Source of the DNA: Lachnospiraceae bacterium AD3010 | Lineage (GTDB): Bacteria > Bacillota > Clostridia > Lachnospirales > Lachnospiraceae | Reading direction: 5' to 3' | Length of the DNA: 64,000 nucleotides | Assembly (NCBI GenBank): GCA_000622025.1 | Contig: JHWU01000010.1 | Span: forward strand, 82,354 to 146,353 | Shown here: positions 48,623-57,514 of the stretch, piece after piece | Layout: the number at the start of each line of letters is the position of its first letter | How positions within the stretch are numbered: position 1 is the stretch's first letter | Program-made: the position numbers and the translations under genes | Notes under the pieces: generated by a model | Database searches by the model: none | What the model was told of the DNA's origin: nothing | The model's input: only the letters and a program-made list of their open reading frames with translations

Positions 48623-48922
48623 ATGAAGATAGAAACGGTTGTGGAGGGAAACAACCTTAGATTAGATGTTGAAGGAAAGATAGATACCCTAACCAGCAGG
48701 GAGTTTCAGGATACGGTTTTAAATTCCTTTCGGAAATATTCCGATGTTACTGTAAATCTCGCTGAGGTGTCTTATATATCCAGTGCGGGACTCCGCGCCT
48801 TTCTCATTGGGCAGAAGACTGCCGCTTCTAAAAGGGGGAGCTTTTCGGTGATAAATGTTGATCAGGGGGTACTGGACGTTTTTAAGGCCACGGGTTTTGA
48901 TAAGGTGTTGGATATACATTAG
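48623..48922 (+). CDS. STAS domain protein (anti-sigma factor antagonist type)
   Basis: 99 residues from the ATG at 48623, 5 bases after AAGGAG; a TTG one codon earlier is possible. The single STAS domain has 'KIDTLTSREFQDTVL' and 'VNLAEVSYISSAGLRAFLIG', with Ser53/Ser54 at the site phosphorylated in SpoIIAA-type antagonists. It would act in a partner-switch with a serine kinase and a sigma factor or phosphatase; no such partner gene is near it. It may also be a subunit of a transport or signalling protein elsewhere. A TATAAT at 48564-48569 is a weak promoter candidate. Confidence 0.9.
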   Translation: MKIETVVEGNNLRLDVEGKIDTLTSREFQDTVLNSFRKYSDVTVNLAEVSYISSAGLRAFLIGQKTAASKRGSFSVINVDQGVLDVFKATGFDKVLDIH

Positions 48923-48967
48923 TTCTACCCGGACCTGTCGGTGCACGGCTTCGAAAGGAGAACGGTA

Positions 48968-49819
48968 TTGAAGGATATTGTCTTAAATAACGGGATATCT
49001 ATACCCCGTATCGGTTTCGGTACTTACAAAGCAACAACAGAGGACGGATACCGGATCATATTGGATGCCATAAACGCGGGATACAGACATCTGGACACCG
49101 CTGCTCTCTATGAGAATGAAGAGGATGTTGGCAGGGCGGTTCGTGAAAGCGGAATACCGCGTGAGGAGTTCTTTATCACATCAAAGCTGAACAGAAATTA
49201 TCTCGGCTACGAAAATACTAAAAAGGAATTTGACAAGTCAATAAAAAAACTTGGTATAGATCATATCGATCTTTATCTTATGCACTGGCCAAGGCCGGAT
49301 TTTGGATCATCGGACTTTGATGACTGGGAGGAGCTTGACAGGGAGAGCTGGAGAGCTATGGAGGAGCTTCTGAAAGCCGGAAAGATCCGTGCTATCGGAG
49401 TAAGTAATTTCCTTCCCCATCATCTAGATAATCTCCTTCAGACTGCGGAGATCATTCCTGCCGTGAACCAGCTGGAGCTCCATCCCGGATATCTTCAGAA
49501 GGAAGCTGTTGATTACTGCAGGGAAAAGGGAATAGCGATCGAGGCATGGAGTCCAATGGGCAGAGCAAGGGTACTTAAGGATCCGCTTTTATCCGATCTT
49601 GCTGCAAAGTATGGCGTGTCTGCTGCAAGGATCTGCCTTTCCTTCTGTCTGCAGAGCGGCTTTATAATCCTGCCGAAGAGTACCCATATTGACAGGATGA
49701 AGGATAATCTTAATGCTTTGGATACGGTTATTTCCGATGAAGATATGAAGAAAATATGCTCTATGCCGGAAACGGGATGGAGCGGGGAGCATCCTGACAG
49801 AGAGACTATCAAGCCTTAG
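48968..49819 (+). CDS. Aldo/keto reductase
   Basis: 283 residues if translation begins at TTG 48968, which has AAAGGAG 8 bases upstream; a GTG at 48941 in the same frame would place that ribosome binding site inside the gene. The catalytic tetrad is visible: Asp and Tyr in 'HLDTAALYENEEDVG', Lys in 'FITSKLNRN', His in 'LYLMHWPRP'. 'LPKSTHIDRMKDNL' is the NADP 2'-phosphate site. A typical YtbE/2,5-diketogluconate-reductase-like enzyme that reduces aldehydes with NADPH. Substrate unknown. It is followed by a diguanylate cyclase 14 bp away, without obvious functional link. Confidence 0.93.
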   Translation: MKDIVLNNGISIPRIGFGTYKATTEDGYRIILDAINAGYRHLDTAALYENEEDVGRAVRESGIPREEFFITSKLNRNYLGYENTKKEFDKSIKKLGIDHIDLYLMHWPRPDFGSSDFDDWEELDRESWRAMEELLKAGKIRAIGVSNFLPHHLDNLLQTAEIIPAVNQLELHPGYLQKEAVDYCREKGIAIEAWSPMGRARVLKDPLLSDLAAKYGVSAARICLSFCLQSGFIILPKSTHIDRMKDNLNALDTVISDEDMKKICSMPETGWSGEHPDRETIKP

Positions 49820-49833
49820 GAGGAGCAGACTTT

Positions 49834-51297
49834 ATGAAGAGAGAAAAGTTTATTTCCCTCAGAGTAAAAATATCCCTTGGCGTCATCCTTATATGTTTTC
49901 TTTTGGGATCGCTGTCGATCATTTCTGTTTTCAACATAGCGTCGGCTATCATCGATAAGGAGTATACCGATAAGGCCGAACAGATCTCGGAGGCTGTTGC
50001 AAATACTCTGGATCCCGACGATGTTAAGGAACTAACCGATGCTGTCCTGGAAAGGTACTACAGGGTGGATGAGGTCATTCCAAGTACGGAGTGGGGATCT
50101 GATGCCTGGAATGCCTATATGTCAAACTATGACGGCATTGAAGAGCTTCCGGTTTTCAAAAAGCTTATTGATCATTTTCGCAAATATCAGGATATATTCA
50201 AGGTGGATTGCATATATCTGATGGTATACAAAAAAGAGGTAGTCCACGCTATCTATATTGCCGACGGGGCTTATGAAGATGCCTGTCCTCCGGGTGTTGT
50301 GGATTCCTTTGAGGATGGACTCTGGCCGGGTGACAATGATCCGGTGATCCCTGCGACCATTACCAATGAGGATGTGTACGGATGGCTGGTTTCTACCGCA
50401 TATCCCGTTATGAAAGATGGGGAAGTGGTCTCGCACCTCTGTGTGGATATCTCAATGAATGAAATAAAAGCAAAGGAACAGGGGTATGTGGTGACGGCTA
50501 CGATAGTCATGCTTGGCCTTACCGTGCTTCTTCTCTTATTATCCATTCTGTATTTCAACGGAAATGTTATCGAACCGGTGAGGCTTCTTTCGGAGACGGC
50601 AAAGAACTACTGTTCCGAGAATAATGATGTGGTACACCATGCCTTTGAAAAGCTAAAGATCAGTTCAAATGACGAGATCGGGGAGCTGCTTTTATCCATG
50701 AAGCAGATGGAAACAGATATGAACACAAACGTCAATTCCCTGATCGACACCAAGGTTGCCCTGAAGCAGACGGAGGAAAAGGCGAATACCATGCAGGCCC
50801 TGGCGGTCAAGGATTCGCTTACGGGTGTCAGGAATAAGACCGCATACGATTATGAGGTCACAATCCTGGAGAAAGATCTTGCTGACGGCTTTAATGAGTT
50901 TGGTCTGGCAATGATAGATCTGAACTTCTTAAAAAGGACAAACGATACCTACGGGCATGAAAAGGGCAATATTTCCATCAGAAGGCTTTGTATGCTGGTC
51001 TGTGAGATATTCGAGCATTCTCCGGTATTCCGTATCGGAGGAGATGAGTTTATAGTGATACTGAAGTTCAGGGATTACCGGAACGTTGACAGGCTGATAG
51101 AGGATTTCAATGCCAGGCTGGAGGCGGTACAGAAGGATGAAACATTAAAACCCTGGGAACAGATCTCTGCGGCGATCGGATACGCAAAATTTGATAAGAC
51201 CGTTGACAGCACTGTGGATGATGTATTCAAAAAAGCGGATCAGGCCATGTATGAGAGGAAAGAAGCCATGAAAGCCAGACGGACGGTTTTAATTTGA
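49834..51297 (+). CDS. Membrane diguanylate cyclase
   Basis: 487 residues: membrane span (about 10-32), extracellular domain (about 35-225, including 'VDCIYLMVYKKEVVHAIYIADG' and 'YGWLVSTAYPVMKDGEVVSHL', a Cache-like pattern), second span ('VVTATIVMLGLTVLLLLLSILYF'), a HAMP-like linker and coiled coil, then GGDEF. The motif 'GGDEF' is at 402-406 in 'VFRIGGDEFIVIL', and 'DSLTGVRNKTAY' marks the domain start. As in the cyclase at 17575, no RxxD inhibition site is seen at the expected position. Start after AGGAGGAG. A good terminator follows at 51308. Confidence 0.93.
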   Translation: MKREKFISLRVKISLGVILICFLLGSLSIISVFNIASAIIDKEYTDKAEQISEAVANTLDPDDVKELTDAVLERYYRVDEVIPSTEWGSDAWNAYMSNYDGIEELPVFKKLIDHFRKYQDIFKVDCIYLMVYKKEVVHAIYIADGAYEDACPPGVVDSFEDGLWPGDNDPVIPATITNEDVYGWLVSTAYPVMKDGEVVSHLCVDISMNEIKAKEQGYVVTATIVMLGLTVLLLLLSILYFNGNVIEPVRLLSETAKNYCSENNDVVHHAFEKLKISSNDEIGELLLSMKQMETDMNTNVNSLIDTKVALKQTEEKANTMQALAVKDSLTGVRNKTAYDYEVTILEKDLADGFNEFGLAMIDLNFLKRTNDTYGHEKGNISIRRLCMLVCEIFEHSPVFRIGGDEFIVILKFRDYRNVDRLIEDFNARLEAVQKDETLKPWEQISAAIGYAKFDKTVDSTVDDVFKKADQAMYERKEAMKARRTVLI

Positions 51298-51307
51298 AAT
51301 TCTTTTT

Positions 51308-51335
51308 AACTGCCTCTTGACGGGGCAGTTTTTTT
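51308..51335 (+). terminator. Rho-independent terminator of the diguanylate cyclase gene
   Basis: AACTGCC, 9-base loop, GGCAGTT followed by TTTTT (a run of T from 51329 on). It lies 11 bp after the stop codon and directly in front of the peroxidase promoter element. Confidence 0.85.
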
Positions 51336-51373
51336 GTGACATAATACATTTTGTAAAATCAAATAGCGCAAAA
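51336..51373 (+). promoter_or_regulatory. Promoter element of the glutathione peroxidase gene, shared with the CcdA-TlpA promoter
   Basis: GTGACA (51336-51341), 17 bp, TCAAAT (51359-51364) is the equivalent of TTGACA/TATAAT in the copy at 45514-45550, so it is intrinsically weaker. ATTTT-GT-AAAAT (51348-51359) is a perfect 5-bp dyad. AAAATCAAAT is repeated at 51355 and 51370. The start codon is 38 bp downstream. Confidence 0.6.
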
Positions 51374-51411
51374 TCAAATTGACAAACAATTATAAAAAAG
51401 GAGGATACAAG

Positions 51412-51951
51412 ATGATCTATGATTATGCAGTAACAACCGGAAAAGGTGATGAGCTGAAGCTTTCAGAGTACAAGGGCAAGGTTATCCTTATCGTGAATAC
51501 AGCTACGGGCTGCGGTTTTACACCACAGTATGAACCCATCGAAAAGCTCTATAAGGATTACCACGAAAAGGGACTCGAGATACTGGATATTCCCTGCAAC
51601 CAGTTCGGAGGACAGGCTCCCGGGACAGATGAGGAGATCCATGAGTTCTGCACTCTTCACTACAATACTACCTTCCCCCAGATGAAGAAGTCGGATGTCA
51701 ACGGTGAAAATGAGCTTCCGCTCTACACCTATCTGAAATCCGAAAAGGGCTTCGAGGGCTTTGACGATCATGAGTTGAAGGGGCTTCTTGAAGATATGTT
51801 CAACAAAGCGGATCCCGACTGGGCAAAAAAGAGCGATATCAAGTGGAATTTCACGAAGTTTGTGGTTGATCGTGAGGGCAATGTGGTTGCGAGATTCGAG
51901 CCCACCGCGGATATGAAAAAGGTGGAGGAGTGCATTAAGTCACTGCTTTGA
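51412..51951 (+). CDS. Glutathione peroxidase family protein (thiol peroxidase, Cys type)
   Basis: 179 residues from the ATG at 51412, 6 bases after AAAGGAGG; an in-frame upstream start at 51379 would put the site inside the gene. The catalytic region is 'NTATGCGFTPQY' with Cys34 in place of selenocysteine; the other tetrad members lie in 'IPCNQFGGQAPG' (Gln) and 'KWNFTKFV' (Trp, Asn). Bacterial Cys forms use thioredoxin rather than glutathione to reduce lipid or organic hydroperoxides. The promoter element shared with CcdA-TlpA suggests joint control of thiol redox genes. Confidence 0.95.
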   Translation: MIYDYAVTTGKGDELKLSEYKGKVILIVNTATGCGFTPQYEPIEKLYKDYHEKGLEILDIPCNQFGGQAPGTDEEIHEFCTLHYNTTFPQMKKSDVNGENELPLYTYLKSEKGFEGFDDHELKGLLEDMFNKADPDWAKKSDIKWNFTKFVVDREGNVVARFEPTADMKKVEECIKSLL

Positions 51952-51988
51952 CTTTAATTTCAGATAAGATAAAGATTTGCTGGTCTTA

Positions 51989-52032
51989 CGGGCAGAGGAA
52001 CTGTTTCCCCTGCCCGCTTTATTATGTTTTTT
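51989..52032 (+). terminator. Rho-independent terminator of the peroxidase gene
   Basis: CGGGCAG-A-GGAA / TTCC-C-CTGCCCG stem-loop at 51989-52016 followed by CTTTATTATGTTTTTT, a T-rich tail. It lies 38 bp after the stop codon. Confidence 0.8.
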
Positions 52033-52148
52033 AAGACCGTGACCGGCACCGGCGCAGCAGAAAAGTTGTGGAAGCACAGGCTTTTTTTTGGTATGATAAG
52101 CACTGACAGAAAGGGTCAATTACCTGACTTATCTATAAGGGGGTTAAA

Positions 52149-53267
52149 ATGAAAAAAGTGATCGTCGCGGGACATATCTGTCTCGATATCACACCGGCCC
52201 TTCCGGAGACAGGAAAAAGAACGATCTCCGATATTCTTTTGCCGGGAAAGCTCATAGAGACAAAGGGGGTCTCTGTATCCACAGGCGGGGCTGTAGCAAA
52301 TACCGGACTTGCGATGAAATTTTTCGGAGCGGATGTCAGGCTCATGGGAAAGGTGGGAAATGACGAATTCGGAGAGATGATCTGCAATATCTTAAGGCGT
52401 TATGACGCCGGACAGGATATGATACTCGCCGATAATGAGACCTCGTCCTATACCGTTGTCATTGCGGCTCCGGGGATAGACAGGAGCTTTCTCCACTGTC
52501 CCGGAACGAACAGTACATTCACGTCCTCAGACATTCCTGAGGAGCTTCTTTCCGAGGCTTCCCTTATACATTTCGGTTACCCTTCCCTTATGAAGGGAAT
52601 GTATGAGAATGACGGACGGGAATCCGTCAGTTTGTTTAAGAAGGCTAAAAGCAGGGGCTGTGCCACCTCACTTGATCTGGCTGCGGTGGATCCCGATTCC
52701 GAGGCGGGAAAGAATGACTGGGAGAAATTTTTCCGGGAGCTTATCCCATTAACCGACTTTTTCGTGCCCAGCATAGAGGAGATCTGCTATATGATCGACC
52801 GGAAGCGCTTTGAAAGCTGGCAGGAAATGGCCGGAGGAAGAGATATTACTGAGATACTGGATATAGACAGGGATATCAGGCCTCTCGCAGATCTGTGTAT
52901 GGATCTTGGCTGCAGGATACTCTTATTGAAATGCGGGGCAGCGGGGCTGTATTACAGAACCGGGACTGCTGCCGCGCTTTCCGAAATTCCGGACAGACTG
53001 GGTCTTGATATAGATGCCTGGTCAGACAAAGAGGGGTTTGAAAGCCCCTACGAGCCGGACAGGATCCTGTCCGGGACAGGGGCCGGGGATACCTGTATTG
53101 CAGCCTTTCTGACAGCTATGCTTGATGGAGATGATCCGTCGGAATGTATAAGGCTTGCCGCTGCAACCGGTGCCTGCTGTGTGTCGGCGTATGATGCCCT
53201 GTCGGGACTCAGGCCGTTAAGTGAGCTAAAAGAAAGGATCAGATCGGGTTGGAAAAAGACCCGTTGA
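52149..53267 (+). CDS. PfkB family carbohydrate kinase
   Basis: 372 residues of the ribokinase/PfkB fold. The N-terminal 'VIVAGHICLDITPALPE' and 'STGGAVANTGLAMKFFGADVRLMGKVGNDEFGE' hold the substrate-binding GG motif; 'ILSGTGAGDTCIAAFLTAML' is the anion hole and catalytic base signature (D in GAGD). A TGG-TATGAT extended -10 is at 52089-52097, and AAGGGGG precedes the start. The class II aldolase gene follows after 22 bp, so the pair likely phosphorylates a sugar acid or ketose and then splits it, as in tagatose, fructose-1-phosphate or inositol routes; which one is not readable. Confidence 0.92.
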   Translation: MKKVIVAGHICLDITPALPETGKRTISDILLPGKLIETKGVSVSTGGAVANTGLAMKFFGADVRLMGKVGNDEFGEMICNILRRYDAGQDMILADNETSSYTVVIAAPGIDRSFLHCPGTNSTFTSSDIPEELLSEASLIHFGYPSLMKGMYENDGRESVSLFKKAKSRGCATSLDLAAVDPDSEAGKNDWEKFFRELIPLTDFFVPSIEEICYMIDRKRFESWQEMAGGRDITEILDIDRDIRPLADLCMDLGCRILLLKCGAAGLYYRTGTAAALSEIPDRLGLDIDAWSDKEGFESPYEPDRILSGTGAGDTCIAAFLTAMLDGDDPSECIRLAAATGACCVSAYDALSGLRPLSELKERIRSGWKKTR

Positions 53268-53289
53268 AGTTTTTTAGGAGGAAACTGTT

Positions 53290-54135
53290 ATGCTGGTAAA
53301 TATGGATCAAATGCTGAAAAAGGCAAAGGAAGGGAAGTACGGAGTAGGTTTTTTCAATGCTGTAAATATTGAGATGGCGCGTGCCGTAATAGAGACGGCG
53401 GAGGAGATGAAGGCTCCGGTCATAGTGGGGACTGCGGAAATACTGCTCCCCTTTATGGATATGAAAAAGGTGGCAGGATATCTTATCCCGATGGCGAGGG
53501 AGGCTTCGGTCCCGGTGTGCGTGCATTACGACCACGGGCTTACATTTGAGAAATGTATGGAAGCGCTCCGTCTGGGATTTACATCCATTATGTATGACTG
53601 CTCGACAACCTCGTATGAGGAGAACCTCGGGAAGGTACGGGAGATGGTAAATATCTGTCATGCCATGGATGTGACCGTGGAGGGCGAGCTTGGGCATGTG
53701 GGTGATAATGCAGGCAGCGGGAAGCTTGAAAATCCCGCCGATTATTATACCGATCCTGATCTTGCCACTGAATTTGTCAGGGAAACAAAGGTGGATGCCC
53801 TTGCCGTTGCGGTGGGAAATGCCCACGGAGATTATGCATTCCCGCCAAAGCTGGATTTTGATCGTATAACAGAGATATCGGAAAAAACGGGAATACCTCT
53901 GGTTCTTCATGGCGGCTCCGGACTTTCGGACAGCGATTTTCAGACTGCAGTGAAGCTGGGTATCAGCAAGATCAATATTTTTACGGATATTGACAAGGCA
54001 GGAAAGGCCGGCATTGAAAAGGGTCTTAAGGAGGGAGGGGCAACCCTGACCCAGCTTATGTCCTATGAAACAGAGGCCATGAAAGACGTTGTCAGAGAAA
54101 AAATAAACCTTTTCGGGAGCCGGAACAGGGCCTGA
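53290..54135 (+). CDS. Class II fructose-bisphosphate/tagatose-type aldolase
   Basis: 281 residues. The zinc and catalytic block is 'CVHYDHGLTFEKCMEALRLGF' with Asp81 (base) and His82 (metal); 'VTVEGELGHVGDNAGSG' holds the Glu and the mobile loop, 'AVAVGNAHGDYAF' the next His, and 'VLHGGSGLSDSDFQ' and 'INIFTDIDKAG' the phosphate site. The short length fits the GatY/AgaY/IolJ group rather than the long FbaA. TAGGAGG precedes the ATG. With the kinase upstream it should convert a phosphorylated sugar into dihydroxyacetone phosphate and an aldehyde. Confidence 0.95.
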   Translation: MLVNMDQMLKKAKEGKYGVGFFNAVNIEMARAVIETAEEMKAPVIVGTAEILLPFMDMKKVAGYLIPMAREASVPVCVHYDHGLTFEKCMEALRLGFTSIMYDCSTTSYEENLGKVREMVNICHAMDVTVEGELGHVGDNAGSGKLENPADYYTDPDLATEFVRETKVDALAVAVGNAHGDYAFPPKLDFDRITEISEKTGIPLVLHGGSGLSDSDFQTAVKLGISKINIFTDIDKAGKAGIEKGLKEGGATLTQLMSYETEAMKDVVREKINLFGSRNRA

Positions 54136-54139
54136 CGTA

Positions 54140-54168
54140 TTTACAAAATCGAACACATGTTCTATAAT
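54140..54168 (+). promoter_or_regulatory. Promoter with a Cheo-type LexA (SOS) box
   Basis: TTTACA (54140-54145), 17 bp, TATAAT (54163-54168). The spacer holds GAACACATGTTC (54151-54162), a perfect match to the Gram-positive SOS box GAAC-N4-GTTC, palindromic in all but the two central bases. LexA bound there would block the promoter. Confidence 0.82.
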
Positions 54169-54205
54169 ACCTCCATGAAATATGATGTGTATGGGGGTAG
54201 AACAT

Positions 54206-54493
54206 ATGAAGAAGGAAGCAAAGGCAGTTGATGTGATCTGTCAGCATTCCAGGGACGGAACGACCATCCCTATGAAGGTCAGGGTGATGGATGATGACGG
54301 GCAGCTGCAGTCATATGCTATCAAGGGCTTTAAGGACCTTTCACATTCGGGGAGCAGGGAAATGCCTGATGGAATGTATGTCAATAACAGCACCCTGGTT
54401 TTTGAATGCTTTATCAGTGATTTCGGGAGACAGCGTCTTATTAGGCTGTACCGCGAGCAGAACGAAGAAATATGGAAGATGACCGTAATGTGA
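54206..54493 (+). CDS. Small hypothetical protein, probably SOS-regulated
   Basis: 95 residues from the ATG at 54206, 8 bases after GGGGGT; the ATG at 54182 has no ribosome binding site. A mixed alpha/beta protein: 'VDVICQHSRDGTTIPMKVRV', 'YAIKGFKDLSHSGSREMPDG', 'LVFECFISDFGRQRLIRLYR' and a final 'WKMTVM'. I recall similar short proteins in Lachnospiraceae without function and cannot name a domain. The LexA box in its promoter places it in the DNA-damage response. YitT follows 7 bp later and would be cotranscribed. Confidence 0.75.
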   Translation: MKKEAKAVDVICQHSRDGTTIPMKVRVMDDDGQLQSYAIKGFKDLSHSGSREMPDGMYVNNSTLVFECFISDFGRQRLIRLYREQNEEIWKMTVM

Positions 54494-54500
54494 GACAGCT

Positions 54501-55388
54501 ATGTTTGGGGTAAAGCGCGGAGATGAGATAAACAGTGCAAAGAACAATATGGTGCTGCGTCTTCTGGTGATAACGGCAGCGTCTTTTATAATGGGTATAA
54601 ATATCAATACCTTTGTTCATACCGGCGGACTGCTGCCCGGAGGAGCCAGCGGTCTGACCCTTCTCATCCAGGAGATCCTGGCTAAATTTTTAGGTTTGAG
54701 CGTGCCATATACGGCTATCAATATTTCCATAAATGCCATTCCCATCTATATAGGTTTCAGATATATAGGTAAAAGGTTTACCATGCTGTCTTTTGTTGTT
54801 ATCGTTCTTACCAGCGTACTGGCGGATCTGCTGCCGGGATATGTCCTCACGCAGGATATCCTTCTTATCAGCATATACGGAGGTCTGATAAACGGCTTTG
54901 CCATAAGCCTGTGCCTCCTTATGGATGCTACCAGCGGGGGGACCGATTTCATCGCAATATTCCTGTCGGAAAAAAGAGGGGTTGATTCCTTTAATGTGAT
55001 CCTGGGCATAAATGGCTGCATTCTTTTCACCGCAGGGCTTCTTTTCGGCTGGGACAAGGCTCTTTATTCCATTATCTTCCAGTTTACATCTACCACCGTA
55101 GTCAGGGGCCTGTACCGTAAATACCAGCAGGCAACCTTTTTTATAGTTACGAACAGACCCGTGGAAGTTTGCAGGGAAATATCCAGGGTCAGTAATCACG
55201 GGGCTACCATACTGGAGGGCGAGGGGTCATTTGAGCACTGCGAGAGAAATGTAGTATACTCGGTGGTATCCGGCGCCGAATCCGGAAGGATCGTAAGGGC
55301 GGTAAAGGAGGCCGATCCGGAGGCTTTTGTGAATGTCCTGAAAACAGAGAGGCTGATAGGACGTTTCTATCAGCGTCCGACGGACTGA
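54501..55388 (+). CDS. YitT family membrane protein (DUF161/DUF2179)
   Basis: 295 residues. Five or six N-terminal spans with the duplicated motif 'TGGLLPGGASGLTLLIQEI' and 'MDATSGGTDFIAIFLSEKRG', then a cytosolic DUF2179 domain ('ATFFIVTNRPVEVCREISRV', 'GATILEGEGSF', 'AVKEADPEAFVNVLKTERLIG'). The family is widespread in Firmicutes, and its transport or regulatory role is not known. The start has no strong ribosome binding site and lies 7 bp after the small SOS-linked gene, so translation may be coupled and the gene may share the LexA-controlled promoter. Confidence 0.92.
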   Translation: MFGVKRGDEINSAKNNMVLRLLVITAASFIMGININTFVHTGGLLPGGASGLTLLIQEILAKFLGLSVPYTAINISINAIPIYIGFRYIGKRFTMLSFVVIVLTSVLADLLPGYVLTQDILLISIYGGLINGFAISLCLLMDATSGGTDFIAIFLSEKRGVDSFNVILGINGCILFTAGLLFGWDKALYSIIFQFTSTTVVRGLYRKYQQATFFIVTNRPVEVCREISRVSNHGATILEGEGSFEHCERNVVYSVVSGAESGRIVRAVKEADPEAFVNVLKTERLIGRFYQRPTD

Positions 55389-55462
55389 CAGCGATTGGCT
55401 TGTGACGCTTGCAGTATGTGATGGGGAGTATTGCAAAACGAAAGGAGCGGCACTGACAGATA

Positions 55463-57514
55463 ATGAATCAGAGGACCAATGAGAAATTCATCATACTGCT
55501 TGCCACGCTGGCATCTGCCGGAATGATGATCGAAAATATACTGATGGACTGGGAATTCTGGGTTCCACCTGTCATTTTAGGCGGAATAGCTGTTCTGTGG
55601 GTTATGAACCTTTCGGAAAGGATAGATTATGATATCCGGAAGGAGGTATATTTCGCTTATGCCGTGCTGCTGCTCTTTTATCACGGGATACATAAGAGCA
55701 GCTTTTTTGATATTTCACTGGCCGTTATCCTTGTGATGGTGAGCTATGCGATATTGAACAGCTTCTATATGATGAACGCCCTTCTTATGGAGTTCTTCAT
55801 TCTTCTTTTCATTCATTTATTCAATCTCCCAGGGGGCACTCCGATAGAGCTCAGCAGAGTTACTGTTTCCAGAGTGATGCTGCACACGGCGATAGTTCTG
55901 CTGGTATACTACACCAGCTGCAGGACGATCCATGACAGGCTGGAGGACGAAGAGGAAAACAGGGTAAGGGAAGAGATAATTGTGGCAAATGACTGCAGTA
56001 TGGAGGATTTCCTTACAAATATCTCGCATGAGCTGAGGACTCCCGTGAATGTTGTGAACGGCATGTCAGATCTCCTGATAAAGAAGGGGGTAGGGTATGA
56101 AGCGGACTCAATAAAAAATGCCGGGATCCGGCTTGCTTTTCATATTGAGGATATCCAGGACTATACGGAGTGCAAGAGAGGCAGCGTATTCCTCGAGGAA
56201 GAGGGCTATATGAGTACGTCGCTTATTAATGACGTGGTTGCGGCCTTCAGTATGAACGAGAAGAATAATGACCTGGAGCTGATAGTCGATATGGATCCGA
56301 ATGTTCCATCAATGATGAGAGGTGATATCAGAAAGCTTCATAAAATATTCAGGCACCTTCTGGATAATGCGGTGAAATTCACGAGAAAGGGCGGCATCTA
56401 TATAAAGATGTATGCGGAACAGACGAAATACGGAGTCAATCTCTGTATTGAGGTGACGGATACCGGAATAGGAATGAACAGAAATGATATCCTGCTTCTG
56501 ACCGAGGGAATGTATCAGGCCAATAAAAAGAGGAACCGGAGCTCGGGAGGTATCGGGCTGGGTCTTTATATAGTATATGGTTTTACCCACAGGATGGGTG
56601 GCTTTGTAAAAATAGAAAGTGAGAAGGATAACGGTACAACGGTAAGGATCACCATTCCCCAGGAGGTGGTCGACGGCAGACCCTGTTTAAAGCTTGATGA
56701 ATCATTTGAAGGGACGGTTCTTTTCCATGTGAAGCCGGATAAGTACAAGATCCCGAAGATACGTGAATTTTACAGGAGTATGGCATCAAATCTGGCTGAG
56801 GGGATACATGTCCCGCTCTATTCCGCAGATACTCTCTATGAGGTAGAGCGTCTTATGGAACGGATAAATGTGACTCATATATTTATGGGACAGGAGGAAT
56901 ATGAGGAGAACCGGAAGTACTTTGATGAGCTGGCCGGAAAGGGCATTATAGTTGCAGTGTTTGTGGAAAACGGATTCAGAAAAGAGGAAAACAGCAGGGT
57001 GATCCTGATACCGAAGCCTCTTTATGCCTATCCAATTATGAAGGTATTCTCCGATGAACCGGATACCGGGGACATAAATAGTGATGAAAGTAAGGCAAAG
57101 CCTGTATTTAAGGATGTTAAGGCTCTTATCGTAGATGATGAGCCGATGAATCTGGTTGTGGCTTCCTGGCTTTTCAGAGATTACGAAATGATTATCGATA
57201 CTGCGGACAGCGGCAGGGAGGCAATACGGAAATTCCGGGAAAATGATTATGATCTGATATTTATGGATCACATGATGCCGGAGATGGACGGAGTTGAGGC
57301 AATGAAAAAGATAAAAGCCACGGCCCGGGATCTTGACAGGGAGATAAAGGTGGTGGCACTTACCGCAAATGCAGTGTCGGGAGCCAGGGAGATGTTCATA
57401 AAGGAAGGTTTTGACGGTTTCATCGCAAAGCCCATAGATACGGCCGATTTTGAAAGGGTAATGCTTAGGATACTTCCGGGTCACACTGCAGCAAAGGGAG
57501 GTGACAGAGGATGA
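55463..57514 (+). CDS. Membrane hybrid histidine kinase (HisKA-HATPase-REC)
   Basis: 683 residues. About five N-terminal spans (10-155) without an extracellular domain of note, HisKA with the phospho-His in 'NISHELRTPVNVV' (His189), HATPase with 'HLLDNAVKFTRKG' (N box), 'VTDTGIGM' and 'SSGGIGLGLYI', a linker of about 110 residues, then REC with 'LIVDDEPMN' and 'YDLIFMDHMMPEMDG' (Asp602). It autophosphorylates and passes phosphate to its own REC. The stop overlaps the next kinase start by four bases, so both are made together. Start after GAAAGGAG. Confidence 0.93.
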   Translation: MNQRTNEKFIILLATLASAGMMIENILMDWEFWVPPVILGGIAVLWVMNLSERIDYDIRKEVYFAYAVLLLFYHGIHKSSFFDISLAVILVMVSYAILNSFYMMNALLMEFFILLFIHLFNLPGGTPIELSRVTVSRVMLHTAIVLLVYYTSCRTIHDRLEDEEENRVREEIIVANDCSMEDFLTNISHELRTPVNVVNGMSDLLIKKGVGYEADSIKNAGIRLAFHIEDIQDYTECKRGSVFLEEEGYMSTSLINDVVAAFSMNEKNNDLELIVDMDPNVPSMMRGDIRKLHKIFRHLLDNAVKFTRKGGIYIKMYAEQTKYGVNLCIEVTDTGIGMNRNDILLLTEGMYQANKKRNRSSGGIGLGLYIVYGFTHRMGGFVKIESEKDNGTTVRITIPQEVVDGRPCLKLDESFEGTVLFHVKPDKYKIPKIREFYRSMASNLAEGIHVPLYSADTLYEVERLMERINVTHIFMGQEEYEENRKYFDELAGKGIIVAVFVENGFRKEENSRVILIPKPLYAYPIMKVFSDEPDTGDINSDESKAKPVFKDVKALIVDDEPMNLVVASWLFRDYEMIIDTADSGREAIRKFRENDYDLIFMDHMMPEMDGVEAMKKIKATARDLDREIKVVALTANAVSGAREMFIKEGFDGFIAKPIDTADFERVMLRILPGHTAAKGGDRG

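Noticed and set aside
54689..55199. Minus-strand frames inside yitT
   Set aside because: Shadows of a membrane protein gene, without start signals or domains.
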